A stretch of 64,000 bases of DNA from Polyporus tsugae (GCA_024305745.1 JAHRBS010000004.1:5456001-5520000); one strand, 5' to 3'. Positions 1 through 11,484 are shown, counted from the stretch's first letter. Numbers and translations: made by a program. Notes: generated by a model not told the origin, from the letters alone.

Positions 1-307
1 TCCATAGTCGCTATTGTTCTGTTTTCATTGTTCACCCATGTCCATAGTTACCTATTGTCCCCGGGTTCCCATTGTCCTCTATATGTATATAAGGACCTGT
101 ACTTCGCTGCCTGGAGACCTCAGTTTTGACCTCTTGTCTCCAGGTAAGCCTCGCTGTATTTCGCTTGTAGACACCTACTTACTCAATACATCTTGTCTCC
201 AGCCCTGACCGTTGAGCCTTGCTCCGCTCTCGCTGCACAAGTGCTCGTCGGCGCTCCTGCTCGTCTCATATGTATCCCTGGTCCTTGCTCGATGCTCAGT
301 CGTAACA
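1..307 (+). repeat. LTR of an LTR retrotransposon, cut by the window start
   Basis: This stretch matches 3930-4236 base for base in length with scattered substitutions and the same orientation. It carries a TATA-like box (tatataagg near 86-94), a pyrimidine-rich segment around 120-145, and ends in GTAACA at 302-307, as expected for an LTR ending in CA. The start lies outside the window, so whether it is a solo LTR or the 5' LTR of a larger element cannot be seen. No primer binding site is obvious just after 307. Confidence 0.65.
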
Positions 308-427
308 CAGCACTACTATTTGCACATGACAATACAGGAGGGAAGCTTTGTGTGTGCATTATTTGAGGTCATCTAAAGTTTGATGAACATTGGCAATGCC
401 TAGAGTGTTGCCATCCCAGTCCCCACG

Positions 428-1954
428 ATGCTTCTCTGGCAACCCGCCAACCCACTGCCACTCTTGCCATCGTTCACGATGCCTACACCTGACATTTGCC
501 CATCACAGATCACGTATGGTCCAGCGACAGTCGTCGCTGCAAGACCTATCGAGCCGGCCAAGTGCAGCACTGTCACGCTCACCGAGGAACAGCGTGCTGA
601 GATGGCAAGACGCAATGCCAATTGCAACGACCGCGTGGATGCAACCATCAGAGAAGTCTACACCATTGCTGAGACCAAGGCTAACTACCTTGCCGAGACG
701 TGCGGTCACAAGCCCGACTACTATATGCAACTGATCTTCTTGGGCGGCGCGTCCTTGCAGAAGTCACGCAAGCTGAATGCATACAATGCCTGGTCTCATC
801 AACTGGCCAAAGAGAAGAACACTGGTGAGTCTTTGATGACTTGGATGGTTTTTCATTCTCACTCTGTAAACTACCGCCAGCAACCGCCGCGGTGCGCAGA
901 CACAGATCCAGGAGATGCTACCCACCTCCTCGAGCTTCAGCGGGAGTATCAAGACAAGTACGAGAAGCTTACCCCCCAGCAGAAGGACCTTTGCGCGCTG
1001 TTGGAGGATGAGCAGGATTCCCGGTTGTTCAGCATCCGTGTGAATCAGAAGGGGCGGGTGCAGGATGTCATGAATACCTTCTGGCGGATCATGACCATGG
1101 TGTGTTTGTTCACTTACTGATGCATTGGACCGCACTGGATACTCAAAATTATTCAAGTTGCTTGCCTTGAAGTGCTGGTGCGGCATCAAGGTGTTTGTTG
1201 GGCTCGTCAGGAACAACACCGAGTTTGAGCTCCGCCCACAGTGGTTCTTTACCAGCCCTCCAATCAACCGCTATCTCACCAGTTCCATCAAGAAATGGGA
1301 TGTCAAGGTTATCAGCTCCCAGATGGAGGCCTTCTCAATTGCAGGATGCAAGCTCTTCAGTAAGTGACCATGTCATCATCAGTGACTTATGTTGACGTCT
1401 TTGCAGTGTTCCTCCACACGACTCACAACTAGGCCGAATGGATCAAGAACGAGGTCCATGAGAAGATGAACTCGTTGCTGGGTATGGAAGTTTCATTATC
1501 GCGATTTGATTAGTCGTTCACTTACATGGACTCCTGCTTATTGGAGGCAACCAGTCGGAAGAATGTTACAATGCAATACAAGAACTTCGAGAAGGCGATT
1601 GTCATTGACCTCAGCTATGACCTCAAGGGCTGGACTCATGATGATATTTTTTCTTGCCCGTCTAGTCTTCCGAACACAATTGAGCTGCTCAAGAAGCTCG
1701 GCGATGCTCTCAAGAGTGGCGAGTGTCATTTCCGTTGTCTCTCACACAGTGAATGGGTGCAGTGTCGCCATGCGTACGAGGAGTGCGTCCAAGCTGGTTT
1801 AGTGAAGACTTGGAAGGAGTGCAGCGACAAGGGGAAGAAGCACAAGACCCACCGGCGTAACGCCGACTCGGACAAGGAGAACCGCTGCCCGAACAAGTGT
1901 TGTCGCATTGTCGAGGACGAGGACTCGTTGTCGGAATCATCAGACAACAAGTAG
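428..1954 (+). pseudogene. Hypothetical multi-exon protein with one in-frame stop
   Basis: No function is recognised. Reading from ATG 428 (or ATG 479), the coding frame continues through GT-AG introns at about 825-899, 1100-1157 and 1360-1406; a fourth near 1482-1546 is needed but its ends do not join cleanly in phase. The product is hydrophilic. A middle exon has an aromatic and charged core (ending QMEAFSIAGCKLF), and the last exon runs from about 1547 to TAG 1954, with a basic, acidic-tailed C-terminus (KKHKTHRRNADSDKENR). The exon starting at 1407 carries an in-frame TAG at 1430-1432, between HTTHN and AEWIKNEV, most simply a CAG to TAG change. Codon-like conservation on both sides argues the gene was once real. 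It lies between two copies of the same LTR, so it may belong to an LTR-flanked segment or be a host gene hit by insertions. The name is therefore only hypothetical protein. Confidence 0.5.
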
Positions 1955-2394
1955 ACGCCGCCCGCAGTTTGTTGTTCCATAAATCTTGTTATCCTTGGCC
2001 TCCGCACATATATCTGCTTAGTATGTCATGTACTCATTGATGATATTGTTTCTTGAGACTTGAAATGATGCGGTAGAATGCGATCTGACTTCCAGGACAT
2101 TGCGCTCGCACGGGTGATGTCAGTGAGTGGGCACACAATGCCAGGTGGTGCTCGGGTGGGAAACCTTTCCCAAAGCCAAAGACAGGTTGTTACGTTGAAT
2201 GGAAGAGCGCATACCGGACAATATGTAACATTGTGGGTTCCTGTTTGATGAGAGAAAGATGCCGTATTGGAGACTGGAGCCCAGAAGACTGGCATGCCAA
2301 CTACTAGTGGAGACACGGGCATCAGGGGAGAAGCAGAGTGGATGGATGGAAGGTTGAAGCCCGGGACGCGTACCCATAACCCAAGCAAACAGGA
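1955..2394. other. Intergenic, nothing recognised
   Basis: Between the hypothetical gene and the purine-rich tract I see no convincing coding exon, RNA gene or repeat. Long open frames here on the minus strand are rich in Ser/Pro/Cys and look like by-products of the skewed composition of the neighbouring tract. Confidence 0.4.
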
Positions 2395-3060
2395 GAACAT
2401 CATGCGTGGGAGACAACAGTGGGAATGGGAGACATAACGGGAAGAACATGTAGGCAGGAGTCGAAGAGTGATGACACGTAGGTGGCAGCAGAAAACATAT
2501 CAGTGGAAAGACACCATGGCCAGGAACGAGGAAACATAGCGGGCAGAAGATGCAGGTGGGAGCAGAGAGACATATCCATGACATGGGCAGGGGCAGAGGG
2601 ACATGCGGAGAAATATACTGGGTGGGAGCCAGGATATAACGGGAAGGAGATGGGGGCAGGAACTGAAGACATAACGGGACGCAGGCAGGAGCTGAAGATA
2701 CAACATTTACAGAGGCACGGGAGACGTGGGCAGGAACCTAGAACATAGCAGAAGGGGAACCGAGAACAAAGCGGAGAAACATACTGATGTGGATCACCAG
2801 GAATGACATGTGGTGCTGGGGTGCTGGGGTGACTGACAACAATACCCTCAATTCTCTGGGAACCATGGGAACATACAGACTTGGTGAGATCCAGATTAGG
2901 GAGGGCGGGGTGTATCCCAAAAGGGATGGACAAAGCACCATGCGGCGGGAGGGCGCAGACGGGAACGACGATGGGAACCAAGAAAAACATAAGGCAACAG
3001 ATTTGGAAGGTACCACATGTACAGGAACAAACACCGGCCAAGTGTGCAGGACTCGGAAGA
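2395..3060. repeat. Degenerate purine-rich tandem repeat tract
   Basis: The plus strand is strongly G/A-biased and is built from irregular copies of units like gggagacataacgggaag and gcaggagctgaagatac, spaced roughly 25-40 bases apart. The words acataacggg and ggcaggag recur many times with substitutions. The array is too diverged to give a clean period. It creates long open frames on both strands by composition alone, which I do not regard as genes. Confidence 0.5.
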
Positions 3061-3238
3061 TGCGCTCTTATCTGACAAAGATAAACATAGATAACAGATT
3101 TATGGGCAGTTTTATTGAAGTGTCAGGGAATCAAAGGGAACCATCACCAAGCAGTGCAATAAGCACCCTCCATGCATTGCCCCTAATTAGGAGGGTAGTG
3201 TGGGACGCCCAGGTGCTTCAACACCTCTCTGAGTCCCT

Positions 3239-3861
3239 TCAATCACAAATCTGGTGCACAGCAGCCAACATCATCTGCAAAGGTGGCAGCGGTCTTGGAC
3301 GGCCCCACAAAGGCTCGGGCATCGCGCTGGCTGTGCGTGGCTCTCGTGCACTCTCAGGCCCTTCTGGAGGAGCAACATGACCTCCTGCATATTGAATTTC
3401 CCCACTGTGGAGGGTATGCTGCTCACGGCAGGTCGAGGATTGTTTTTGAGCCATTAGGCACCAGGGTGCCAGACATTTCAGACATTCAGACATTTGATGA
3501 ATTACTGATAGGTGTGCAATGTTCAGGACCGGGTGTATGTTATAAGACACTGGAAGACATAGGCAGTATGCAACGAGACTAACCTTACTCATTACTTCAA
3601 AAGGACCATTGTACTTCATGAGCAGCTTCTTTCCTCAGCCCTTTTCTTTCCACATGATATCTAGATTAATCAGCACAAGGTCTTCTTCATTGAATTCATA
3701 CCTAAGTCGACCGTGGTTATAGTTCTTCTGTTGTGCTGCTTGAAACTTGTTGCCCCAATGCTAAGGCCTGTTGCGCTTTATGTCTATCAGTGTCATGAAT
3801 GTTCCATTTGGTGCCTGCTACTAGTGCCTTAGTTTCCTTTTCTAGACGATCTACTTCTTAC
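3239..3861 (-). pseudogene. Ty3/Gypsy pol remnant, C-terminal end of integrase
   Basis: The minus strand encodes the typical end of a Ty3/Gypsy polyprotein: a region with RLRYEFNEEDLVLIN, then KYNGPFEVMSKVS (the GPY/F-type module following the integrase core) and VSYNIHPVLNIAHLSV. At least one stop and a frame change interrupt it between these blocks. The frame is continuous with a preceding segment rich in Lys and Gln (DTDRHKAQQALALG) that begins next to the LTR at 3862. Together with the integrase core at 4237-4800 on the same strand it forms one old element split by that LTR. The downstream part, from about 3450 to 3239, is no longer recognisable. Confidence 0.75.
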
Positions 3862-4236
3862 ATTGTACTTATTGTTCTCTGTTCCATTGTATTGTGTCCT
3901 TTGTTCTTGAGCACAATAGCTCCTTATTGTCCATAATCACTATTGTTCCATTTCCATTGTTCACCCGTGTCCATAGTTACCTATTGTCCCCGGGTTCTCA
4001 TTGTCCTCTATACATATATAAGGACCTGTACTTCGCTGCCTGGAGACCTCAGTTTTGACCTCTTGTCTCCAGGTAAGCCTCGCTGTATTTCGCTTGTAGA
4101 CACCTACTTACTCAATACATCTTGTCTCCAGCCCTGACCGTTGAGCCTTGCTCTGCTCTCGCTGCACAAGTGCTTGTCGACGCCCTTACTTGTCTTGTAA
4201 GTCTCCCTGGTCCTTACTCAATGGCCAGTCGTAACA
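3862..4236 (+). repeat. Solo LTR inserted into a Ty3 pol remnant
   Basis: From 3930 this copy aligns without length change to 1-307 and ends in GTAACA at 4231-4236; its 5' part (3862-3929) is not covered by the first copy, so the start is inferred from where the flanking pol coding sequence breaks off. It has the same TATA-like box (tatataagg, 4015-4023). The flanks at 4237 and about 3861 belong to the same minus-strand pol gene, which shows an insertion. I could not find a clean 5-bp target duplication. Confidence 0.65.
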
Positions 4237-4800
4237 GTTAGCAGCAAAGTGTTCAGCCATCTCACCAGCAAGTCACTGACCGGAGACGTCCAACTTTCCA
4301 GAGTTTCCCTTCTCAGAGTTACGCCCCTCCATGAGTTGCCGAGAAGATGGTCATGTGATGGCTGCCAGAGAATGGATGAGAGTTGTGCCAGTTGTAGGGA
4401 GATATCCTCAAAGGAGGCAAGCAGGGGCGACCCCAACCGTGGTATGCCGAGTAGCGTTGTAAGAGAGCATCAGTCCATCAAGGTGTTTGGACCAGTTGTC
4501 ACAAGAAGGGGATATGTATGCTCGTAATACTATTTCTAGCATCTGATTGAGGATCTCAGTCTGGCCATCTGCTTGAGGGTGATGTGCGGTTGTAAGTGCA
4601 CACTGAATACCAGTAAGGCCACACAGTTTCTCCCATAGTTCAGATGTCCAGTGGGTATCCCTGTCTGAGATGACCTGTTGGGGGAGACCATAGTGAGCAA
4701 CAATGTGATGAAAGAAGAGTTTTGCGGTTTCCGCGATATCTGGGAAGATGACCGCATCCCCTTCTCATGATCAATTCTAGTTAGATGGCATACATGTTAA
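4237..4800 (-). pseudogene. Ty3/Gypsy integrase core remnant
   Basis: Reading the minus strand with frame changes shows the integrase catalytic core: a block with HHIVAHYG, then VISDRDTHWTSELWEKL holding the second catalytic Asp, and TTAHHPQADGQTEILNQ holding the catalytic Glu. This is followed by a segment equivalent to MAEHFAAN at the end adjoining the LTR at 4236. Stops and frameshifts are frequent and the first Asp region is not recognisable upstream of 4760. The remnant is non-functional and continues, after the LTR, in the minus-strand fragment at 3239-3861. Confidence 0.8.
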
Positions 4801-4879
4801 ATTGTTTCTTTCCTTTACGCCAGTCCATGGCAAGTCCATAGCAAGTCCATGGTGCAACATACCAGAGATTTATACACAG

Positions 4880-6254
4880 AGTGCTCACCCCGCCACGCCT
4901 GACAGGCTCACACCAGTCAATCGCGCGAGGCAGCAAGTGTGCAGAGTGTAGGTGGCATCACTATCAGTCACCCAGGGCCTACAGAAAATGCAGAGTTGTG
5001 GCGCGAAGCGGCGTAACACGACGCGACATGACGCGGAGCGTCTAATCGTTATTGACGTGACAGTGATGCGACGTGGTGCGCGTCTACGTGTGAGAGTATT
5101 TGCCGCAACAAAACTCACCTTGCAATGGGCTTTCATGTATTTTTTTCTACAGAACCATTGACCTACTATAGCCTTGGGATAGTATACAAGCCTATGCAGT
5201 ACCACAGTATTGCTGCAAACTCTGGGGATACTACAGTTAGTACTAAATCTTATCTTCGTGGACTGAAAATTCAGACTATTCACACTGGTAGCGCTGCGAG
5301 CACCATGTGTGATAGAGCTCAAACTACCTGGCTCTGATGCATCTGATGCCTCTGTAGGATATCCACAATACTCTGAGGGAGACGCAGTGTGACGCAAGCA
5401 TGACACGATGCGACGTGACAACGACGCGGCCACGACGCAGCTGTGACGCGGGACAGCGTGATCACGACATGAAACCAATGCACCCTTGATGCGACACAGA
5501 CGTGTCTGTGACGCAGCACAGGGCTCAGCGAAGCGCGCCACCGACGTGACACAATTGAGACACAGGCCCCGCGATCCGACATTGCAGAGGTGTATATGCA
5601 AACAGTGTATTATGTGACACCGCTATATTTGAGGCTCCATGTAGACATACCTGTTATGGCAGTATGGGGCTCATGGAGCACAGTGCGTCAGTCTTGCAAT
5701 CAAGGAGGAAGTGAACAGACCTGCCTATTGAGTTGAGTTTCCTAGTACCTGCTGGCCAGCGACCAAGTCAAGGTGACCTCTCGGGGACAAGCTATAAGTT
5801 GGATGCAAAGGATACATTTAGAAAGGACTTATTCTTGAAACAGTACCTAGGCTAGGATAAGTATAGCCACAAGAGCAGGAGGAAACACGACTAGTACAGC
5901 CGCAGCGCGTCGACGCGACCTGGACGCGATGCTGGCGCACCTGTAGTGTGACGCGGCCCGGCACATCCTCGCTGTGCACATCGTGTTGCACCCCATCACA
6001 CCGCATCACGATTCTGCATTTTCGTTATGCCCAGTCACCCAGGGTCACCATCAGTCACATCATTATATAACCCCGATACCCTCAGAACTGCCAATACCCA
6101 AAATACCCAAAGTCCGGACGCGAGCTGAACAGAGCCTTATATGAGACATCGGCGGGAGGGCCGACGGGAGAAGGCATGACGATAGAGATAGGCCAAGGAG
6201 CATGCCGGACAGATGGAAGATGTGTCGCGAATGGGCTACTGCGGTACACTACTG
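4880..6254. other. Non-coding DNA with clustered TGACGC words
   Basis: No supportable gene. Three GC-rich patches (about 4985-5110, 5385-5580 and 5885-6010) are full of the words gacgcg, tgacgc, atgcgac and acgtgac, separated by AT-richer DNA. The pattern is a degenerate short-word repeat rather than coding sequence: open frames through it are Arg/Cys/Ser-rich and lack any motif. Confidence 0.4.
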
Positions 6255-6262
6255 GTGCCAAC

Positions 6263-7383
6263 TAGTGATGCCGTGGGGTGGAGTCGGAGTTGCTCTGGGG
6301 TGTCAGCTAGCGACTCCGATGCACTCCAGTCATCCTGGAGTGTGACGGAGTGGATTATGTGAGCAACCACGCTTCCTATGTATGGAAGGTCCGGAACGCT
6401 AGCACTGGACAAGAAAGCGCTTGAAGGTGTGTTGCACGCGCGCGCGCGACCGGGTGGTGGACGCGAGACTCGAGGTGCGCGCGAAGGAGTTGCGGCATGA
6501 CGTCGACGTTCATAGTAGTACAGTAACACCAATAACCATAGTTCACATCCCTCTGCCTTCAACTGTGCGATAAAACCATTATTAGGTCTCACTGTCCGAC
6601 TCGTCTGCGAGATCATCCTCTCGCGCTATAAACACTCCGTCTGGGATCGCTCTCCTGCTGTCAAAAGCGTAGAGAGTACTAGTATTTGACCACCTGCAAC
6701 ATCTCCATAGTATTCCCACCCAGCTTCAAGCAATGTAGCGTGTCTGTCTCTTTGCTTGAGGAAAATACTCGCTCAGATGTCACGGATGACGCCTGGAAGG
6801 TGAGCGTAGTGACAGTGATTTTGTAGAGTCGGAAGAGGGTTAGTGCCTCTTGTGTGCAAGGTCAAATAGCACCATACCTTTCGATAGTCAAGGATATCCA
6901 AGTCCGGCTGCGCGAGTCTTCGGGCCTAAGCGAAATACCTCTCGAGCTCATCCTCCACCACCTGTAAAGCTTCAGTAGTGATATTATATGCAAAGGTCGA
7001 AGCTTCGAGTCTTGACTCCTTGTCTGATTCCCCCCTAGGGGCAGTGTTGTGAAACAAAGGGAGGGTGGCAAGTGGACAGTACTTTGAGAGAGGGAGTCTG
7101 TGCTGCAAGGCCACTGTGTATAGGCCATGTATCAGCCTCAAGCAAGAGAGTGATGTTAAAAGTGCGTCAAAGGGATATGTGCCAGGTCGCGCGCGTGAAT
7201 CGCGAGGAAAGGACTCTTCGCGCGACCGTACAGTACCCTCGCGCCGTGTAGCACATAAGTGCCTAATGGAGATCCGTATTGGCTCCATCTGTCACTCTGA
7301 GTGATTCCTGATTCCTTTCTCCTGGAGTGCAACGGAGTCGCGCCGTGGTCTACTCCGGAGTACTCCACCCCACGGCAACACTA
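6263..7383. mobile_element. Non-autonomous hAT-type element with TIRs and 8-bp TSD
   Basis: The left end reads TAGTGATGCCGTGGGGTGGA and the right end is its near-perfect inverted counterpart ending CCCACGGCAACACTA. These fit the hAT terminal consensus YARNG. The element is flanked by a perfect 8-bp direct repeat, GTGCCAAC, at 6255-6262 and 7384-7391, the length expected of hAT target duplications. The 1121-bp interior has no transposase motifs; it contains alternating CG dinucleotide tracts (about 6436-6450 and 7190-7225) and short open frames that I do not call genes. It sits immediately beyond the 3' end of the hAT transposase pseudogene on the minus strand. Confidence 0.85.
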
Positions 7384-7398
7384 GTGCCAACTAGTTGC

Positions 7399-10300
7399 CT
7401 ACTCGGAGTTTGAAGAGATGTTGATGATGGTGGACTTGCCCCTTCCGGTGCGGGCCGCGCATGCAGCATGGGTACCAGTAGCCTTCTTGCTGGAGGTCGG
7501 GGTGGATGCGGTGCGGGCAAGCAAGCACTGAGGCGGAGGCAGAGCAAGTGAGTGATGATGCAGAGGCGGAGCGAGCGAGGGAACAGGAGGAGCCGGTGCG
7601 CGCCAGCGAAGAAGTGGAGGCAACGGGAATGCGCTGGTCGCGCTTGTGATGACGGTCGCTACCAGGGGTGGATGCGGCAGGCGTGGACTCCTTGCGCATG
7701 CCTGAAGATGCACCCGCCTTGGCTCGGGAACGAGGCTTGTCCGGACGAGCAGTCGGTGCACCCCCACCACCAGGAGTGGCAGGGTCGTTGTTGTTGTTGT
7801 TACCAGTGCCAGTGTTGTCGCTGCGGCCCTTGCGAATGACAGTCTGCGAATGACAGTCTTGAGGAGTTGCATGGTCTCCTTCTCCGGGACGAGGTCGGGA
7901 ATGCATGACCATGACGCGACAAGTGCGCTCGTGCATACGGTTGCATCACCGAGGGAGTGTCGGAGATGGGAGACCATGAGCCCGCCCTGCGAGAAGACGC
8001 ACTCAGCATTTGTAGACGTCGCTGAAAAACAGTCAGGACTGGTTCACAGTAGTAAGCACGCAACAAACATTACATACCTGGGATCGTGAGGTAGTCTAAG
8101 GCCATGCGGGCGAGCGCTGCAGTCTCATGGTTATTGCCAGCCGACTGAAGGACCCCATCCCAGTACGCAACCAGGTCCTTCATGGACTCCACCGCAGGCA
8201 TGAGAAGATACTCCTCGAGGGCATCCTTCGTGGGGGCCCGAGCACGGGCAGTCACCGGCTCAAAGAGAGCGCGTGTAGCCTGAGCATAACCAATGTGTGT
8301 TAGCGTAGATCATGGGGCACAAAGAAGGGGAGTATGCGCGTACCGCTGCGGTAGAGGCAGCCGCGCTGAGGTGGCCCGGACGAGTCGGACAAATGGGCGG
8401 CGGGAGGTTGAGGCCAGGAGTGGGATCATTCTCCTCCGGAGCCGGCTTGTAGTGGGCCTGCCACTCCTCGCGCAGCAGATGGCGAGCCTTGTCCTTCCAC
8501 TCGGGCTCCCAGTCGTGCTTGGTGAAATAGTCTTCCTTGAAGGCGGGGTGGAGCGCTGAAGAGGGAAAAAATGGGGTCAGCAATGAAGCACATGATTTAA
8601 AGTAGAGACGTACTCATCGCGATGCGGTAGATCGGGCCGTCGTCCGTGCGCAAGTAGTAACAATTGAGAATGATGAGGTCACACTTCACGGCAGCACGCA
8701 CGACTGAGCTTTGTGACACATTGTCTGCGACCTTGTCTAGGTGCTCCATAAGGATGTCGATGCGGGGATGACATCCTGGATGAGCGCGCGCTTGGTCGAG
8801 GACATGGTGTTCGTCGCAAAGAGGAACGGCTGGAAGAAAGTCGGATATGTAACCATATTTTCGGGTAGACAGAGCGAAAGTAGCGCCGTACATCGAGTAG
8901 GCGGTGCAGGTCTTCGAGGATGGCCCAATCCTCAGTGGTGATGTAAAAGTGTTGCAGGCGGAGGCCCCCGGGCTGGTTGAATTGCACCATGTTGCAAAGA
9001 TCACAGAGTGGGCCCTTCATTTCGATCGCACGCACGAGAGTTGAGGTTACCGTGTTCCAGCGTGTCCAGACGGGCCGGACAATCACCTGGCTCTTGAGCT
9101 TGGCTTGCTTCGTGAGGTTGGCCAACTCGCTGCGTGCATGTGGGTTGATAAAGATTTTGCTTGCCAATTTCAACAACTGCAGTACATTATGCGTTCAATT
9201 TACATGCCTTACGATCATCACAAAGGTGCGCGCACCTTCTTGAGTGCGAGCTTGCCGGACAGTGCCTCCTTGGCATCAAGGACAAGCTTGGGGTGCTCAT
9301 CCTCGATGGCTGCAATCTCTGCATCGTCAGCTGCGTCGCGCGCCTCGTCCGTCTCATTGCCATCGTCCTCCACCTCCGGGATGTCAGCCTCCATTTCGTC
9401 GTCGTCATCATCCTCTATCTAGGCCCAGTTCGCGTTCTCATGCTCGAGATCAGCCAGAACGGTGTCAAAGTCCGTGCACGTCTTGCGTCCAGACTTTTTG
9501 TTCGAGCGGCGTGTGAACTGAGATAGCATGGCCTATTGAGACTCGTGAGTATATGGCGAAGGGGGTACACCTAAATAGGCCAACCTTCACAACGAGGTTC
9601 AAGACGTGCCTGAAGCACCGGACGCGCATCTGTGTGCCCCGGAACTTGGGCATGAGGACATGCATTTCGCGCAACATGGTTGTGTTGTTGGCCGCATTGT
9701 CACATGTCACAGCCATGACCTACGCGAGAGAAGATGAGGGCACAGTGTGGGGAAATGAATAACGAGAATGGTACCTTGCCCTCAATCCCGAAGTCTCGGA
9801 GGGATTTGACTAGCTTCCCGCAAAGATTTGCCGGTGTGGGCTTTGTTGAGCCTGGGCATATCAAGTGAGGACGACTTCGAGGCGGAGGAACCTCGGTGTG
9901 ACCGCGCATTGGGTCATCACGGGCGAGCTTCAAAATGTTACACTCAATTTCATACGGTATGTTGAAGTTGGGGGAAGTCCACCTGTCGACACACAGGTGG
10001 ATCTTCCCCGGAAGAGACTGGGATGGATCGGGCAATTCATTAGCGTATGTTTTATAGGAGGCGAAGAGGGGAGAACGTACCTGCAGCTTGGCGCTCAGGT
10101 GGCCTTTGGCCTCCTCGAGGATCATCTGGATATCGCGCGTGACTGAGATGCGCGACGGAATGTCGAGGCGACCGTACGGCATGCGGAAGATCGCACGAAG
10201 CTCGGGGTCCTCTACAACGACGAAGGGGCGGTGGCGACACGCGACCCACAAAGTGATGAGGTAGCGAAGGCGCACCTGAGAGTAGGTAGTCCCGGATGCG

Positions 10301-10560
10301 AAGGCGGTAATAGCCTGCGTCTCCGGTCTCGGCTCGGGGTCACATCCGCGGATGTGGCGGAGTAGGTTGCTAGTAGAGTCTTTGTGCGCGACCCGGTCCA
10401 AGAACGTGCCGGGGTGCCTGTGAAGGGGGCGTCAGCTTTGGCAATCTAAAATAGATCAAAAGTGATGCACCGCTTGCAGACGAAGCGGTGGTAGACCACC
10501 CCCTCGTCGTCAACGACGACACTCGGGAATTAGAAGTGCGCATAGGCGTCAGACCTCCAC
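7399..10560 (-). pseudogene. hAT-family transposase, intron-containing, broken
   Basis: Reading the minus strand from about 10560, exons separated by short introns encode a BED-type start (GVVYHRFVCKR, then TSNLLRHIRGC), the first catalytic region (SLPGKIHLCVDRWTSPN), the second (VMAVTCDNAANNTTMLREMH), an acidic insert near 9300-9420, then RPVWTRWNTV and the C-terminal dimerisation block (STNAECVFSQGGLMVSHLRH, about 7960-8010). A Ser/Thr-rich tail follows. Damage: TAA in the first exon (10530-10532), TAG at 9419-9421, a frame change near 8765, and a 14-bp tandem duplication at 7831-7858 that shifts the tail. The region following DRWTSPN also looks shortened or rearranged. hAT transposases cut and paste DNA with a DDE-type RNase H fold; this copy cannot make a full protein. 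Its terminal repeats were not identified with certainty. Confidence 0.85.
7831..7858. repeat. 14-bp tandem duplication inside hAT pseudogene
   Basis: The word TGCGAATGACAGTC occurs twice in direct succession (7831-7844 and 7845-7858). With one copy removed the minus-strand frame reads smoothly from the dimerisation block into the Asn-rich and basic tail; with both, the frame shifts. Confidence 0.85.
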
Positions 10561-11484
10561 TTCTGTGCGAGGCGAGCTGTCCGATGAGCTGTTAGGCCGC
10601 CAACAAGTTTGAGGAGTATGCGAAGGACTCCTGTGAAAGCTTTATGGACGGCGAGTGCGGCCAGTGTGTACGGGTACACGTACGCTAGGCTTCACTGAGG
10701 GGGGTCTAGTCAAGCGCATGAGTATCCAGCTCGTCACCATCCCATCAATTCCCTTCGCACCCATCTCGCGGCGGGCAAGAAATAGAACAACGCACAGAGA
10801 CACAACTGTTAGCGTTTGCGAACATCTTGGGCGGCGAAGACTGGAAGGTACGTGGCCAATGGCTCCCCGAAAACAAAACAGGCGGCGTGCGGAGGTTGTA
10901 GAACATGAGGGGCCGGGGATGTGAACGAGATGGGACTTTCAGGTTGGCCTGCTTGTGGGAGCTGGATGATGGGGGGCCACGACCCAGATGGGAGAACAGG
11001 GGTGTGAGACAGATGGATCACGGAACTTATAAGGAAGACTGGCTATGGTCCTGAACCAACGAAGATGTCAAACGATGGGCAACGCACTGTACATTGGAGA
11101 TCTGCTTACCAGAGGCCTGTGCAAGTCATGGTTGGGGAAGACCGCTTTACAGTAACAGCTAGAACCTGTGCTGGGACCGGCAATTGAGCTGACCGTTGAC
11201 GTTGAGCATCCAGCGAGGAAGTGGAGGAGGAATATTAGTACATTGACAACGACGTGGCATTGAACCAGCATGTCCGACTCGGTCGGAAGATGAAGCCAAT
11301 TAACGCTGCGGCATAAGGATGTGCATGATTACGTAACGTGCAGCCACAATCACCGTCGCGAATACAAGGCTACAGGTGTGCGCGGAGAGTGGGGGGAACG
11401 TAGTGTAAGTAGATGGCATAGACACTTGCACAGCTACGCCAGAGGTCCGGATCGTCAATTCCATCCCTGTATGTAGCAGAGGCG
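10561..11484. other. Unannotated stretch between two transposase genes
   Basis: I see no gene here. It should contain the 5' flank of the hAT pseudogene and the 3' flank of the TNP2 gene, including one terminus of each element, but I could not pick out matching terminal repeats by eye. Confidence 0.3.

Noticed and set aside
2120..3041. Several long minus-strand open frames
   Set aside because: They lie in a purine-rich degenerate repeat and encode Ser/Pro/Cys/Leu-rich sequence dictated by composition, with no motif.
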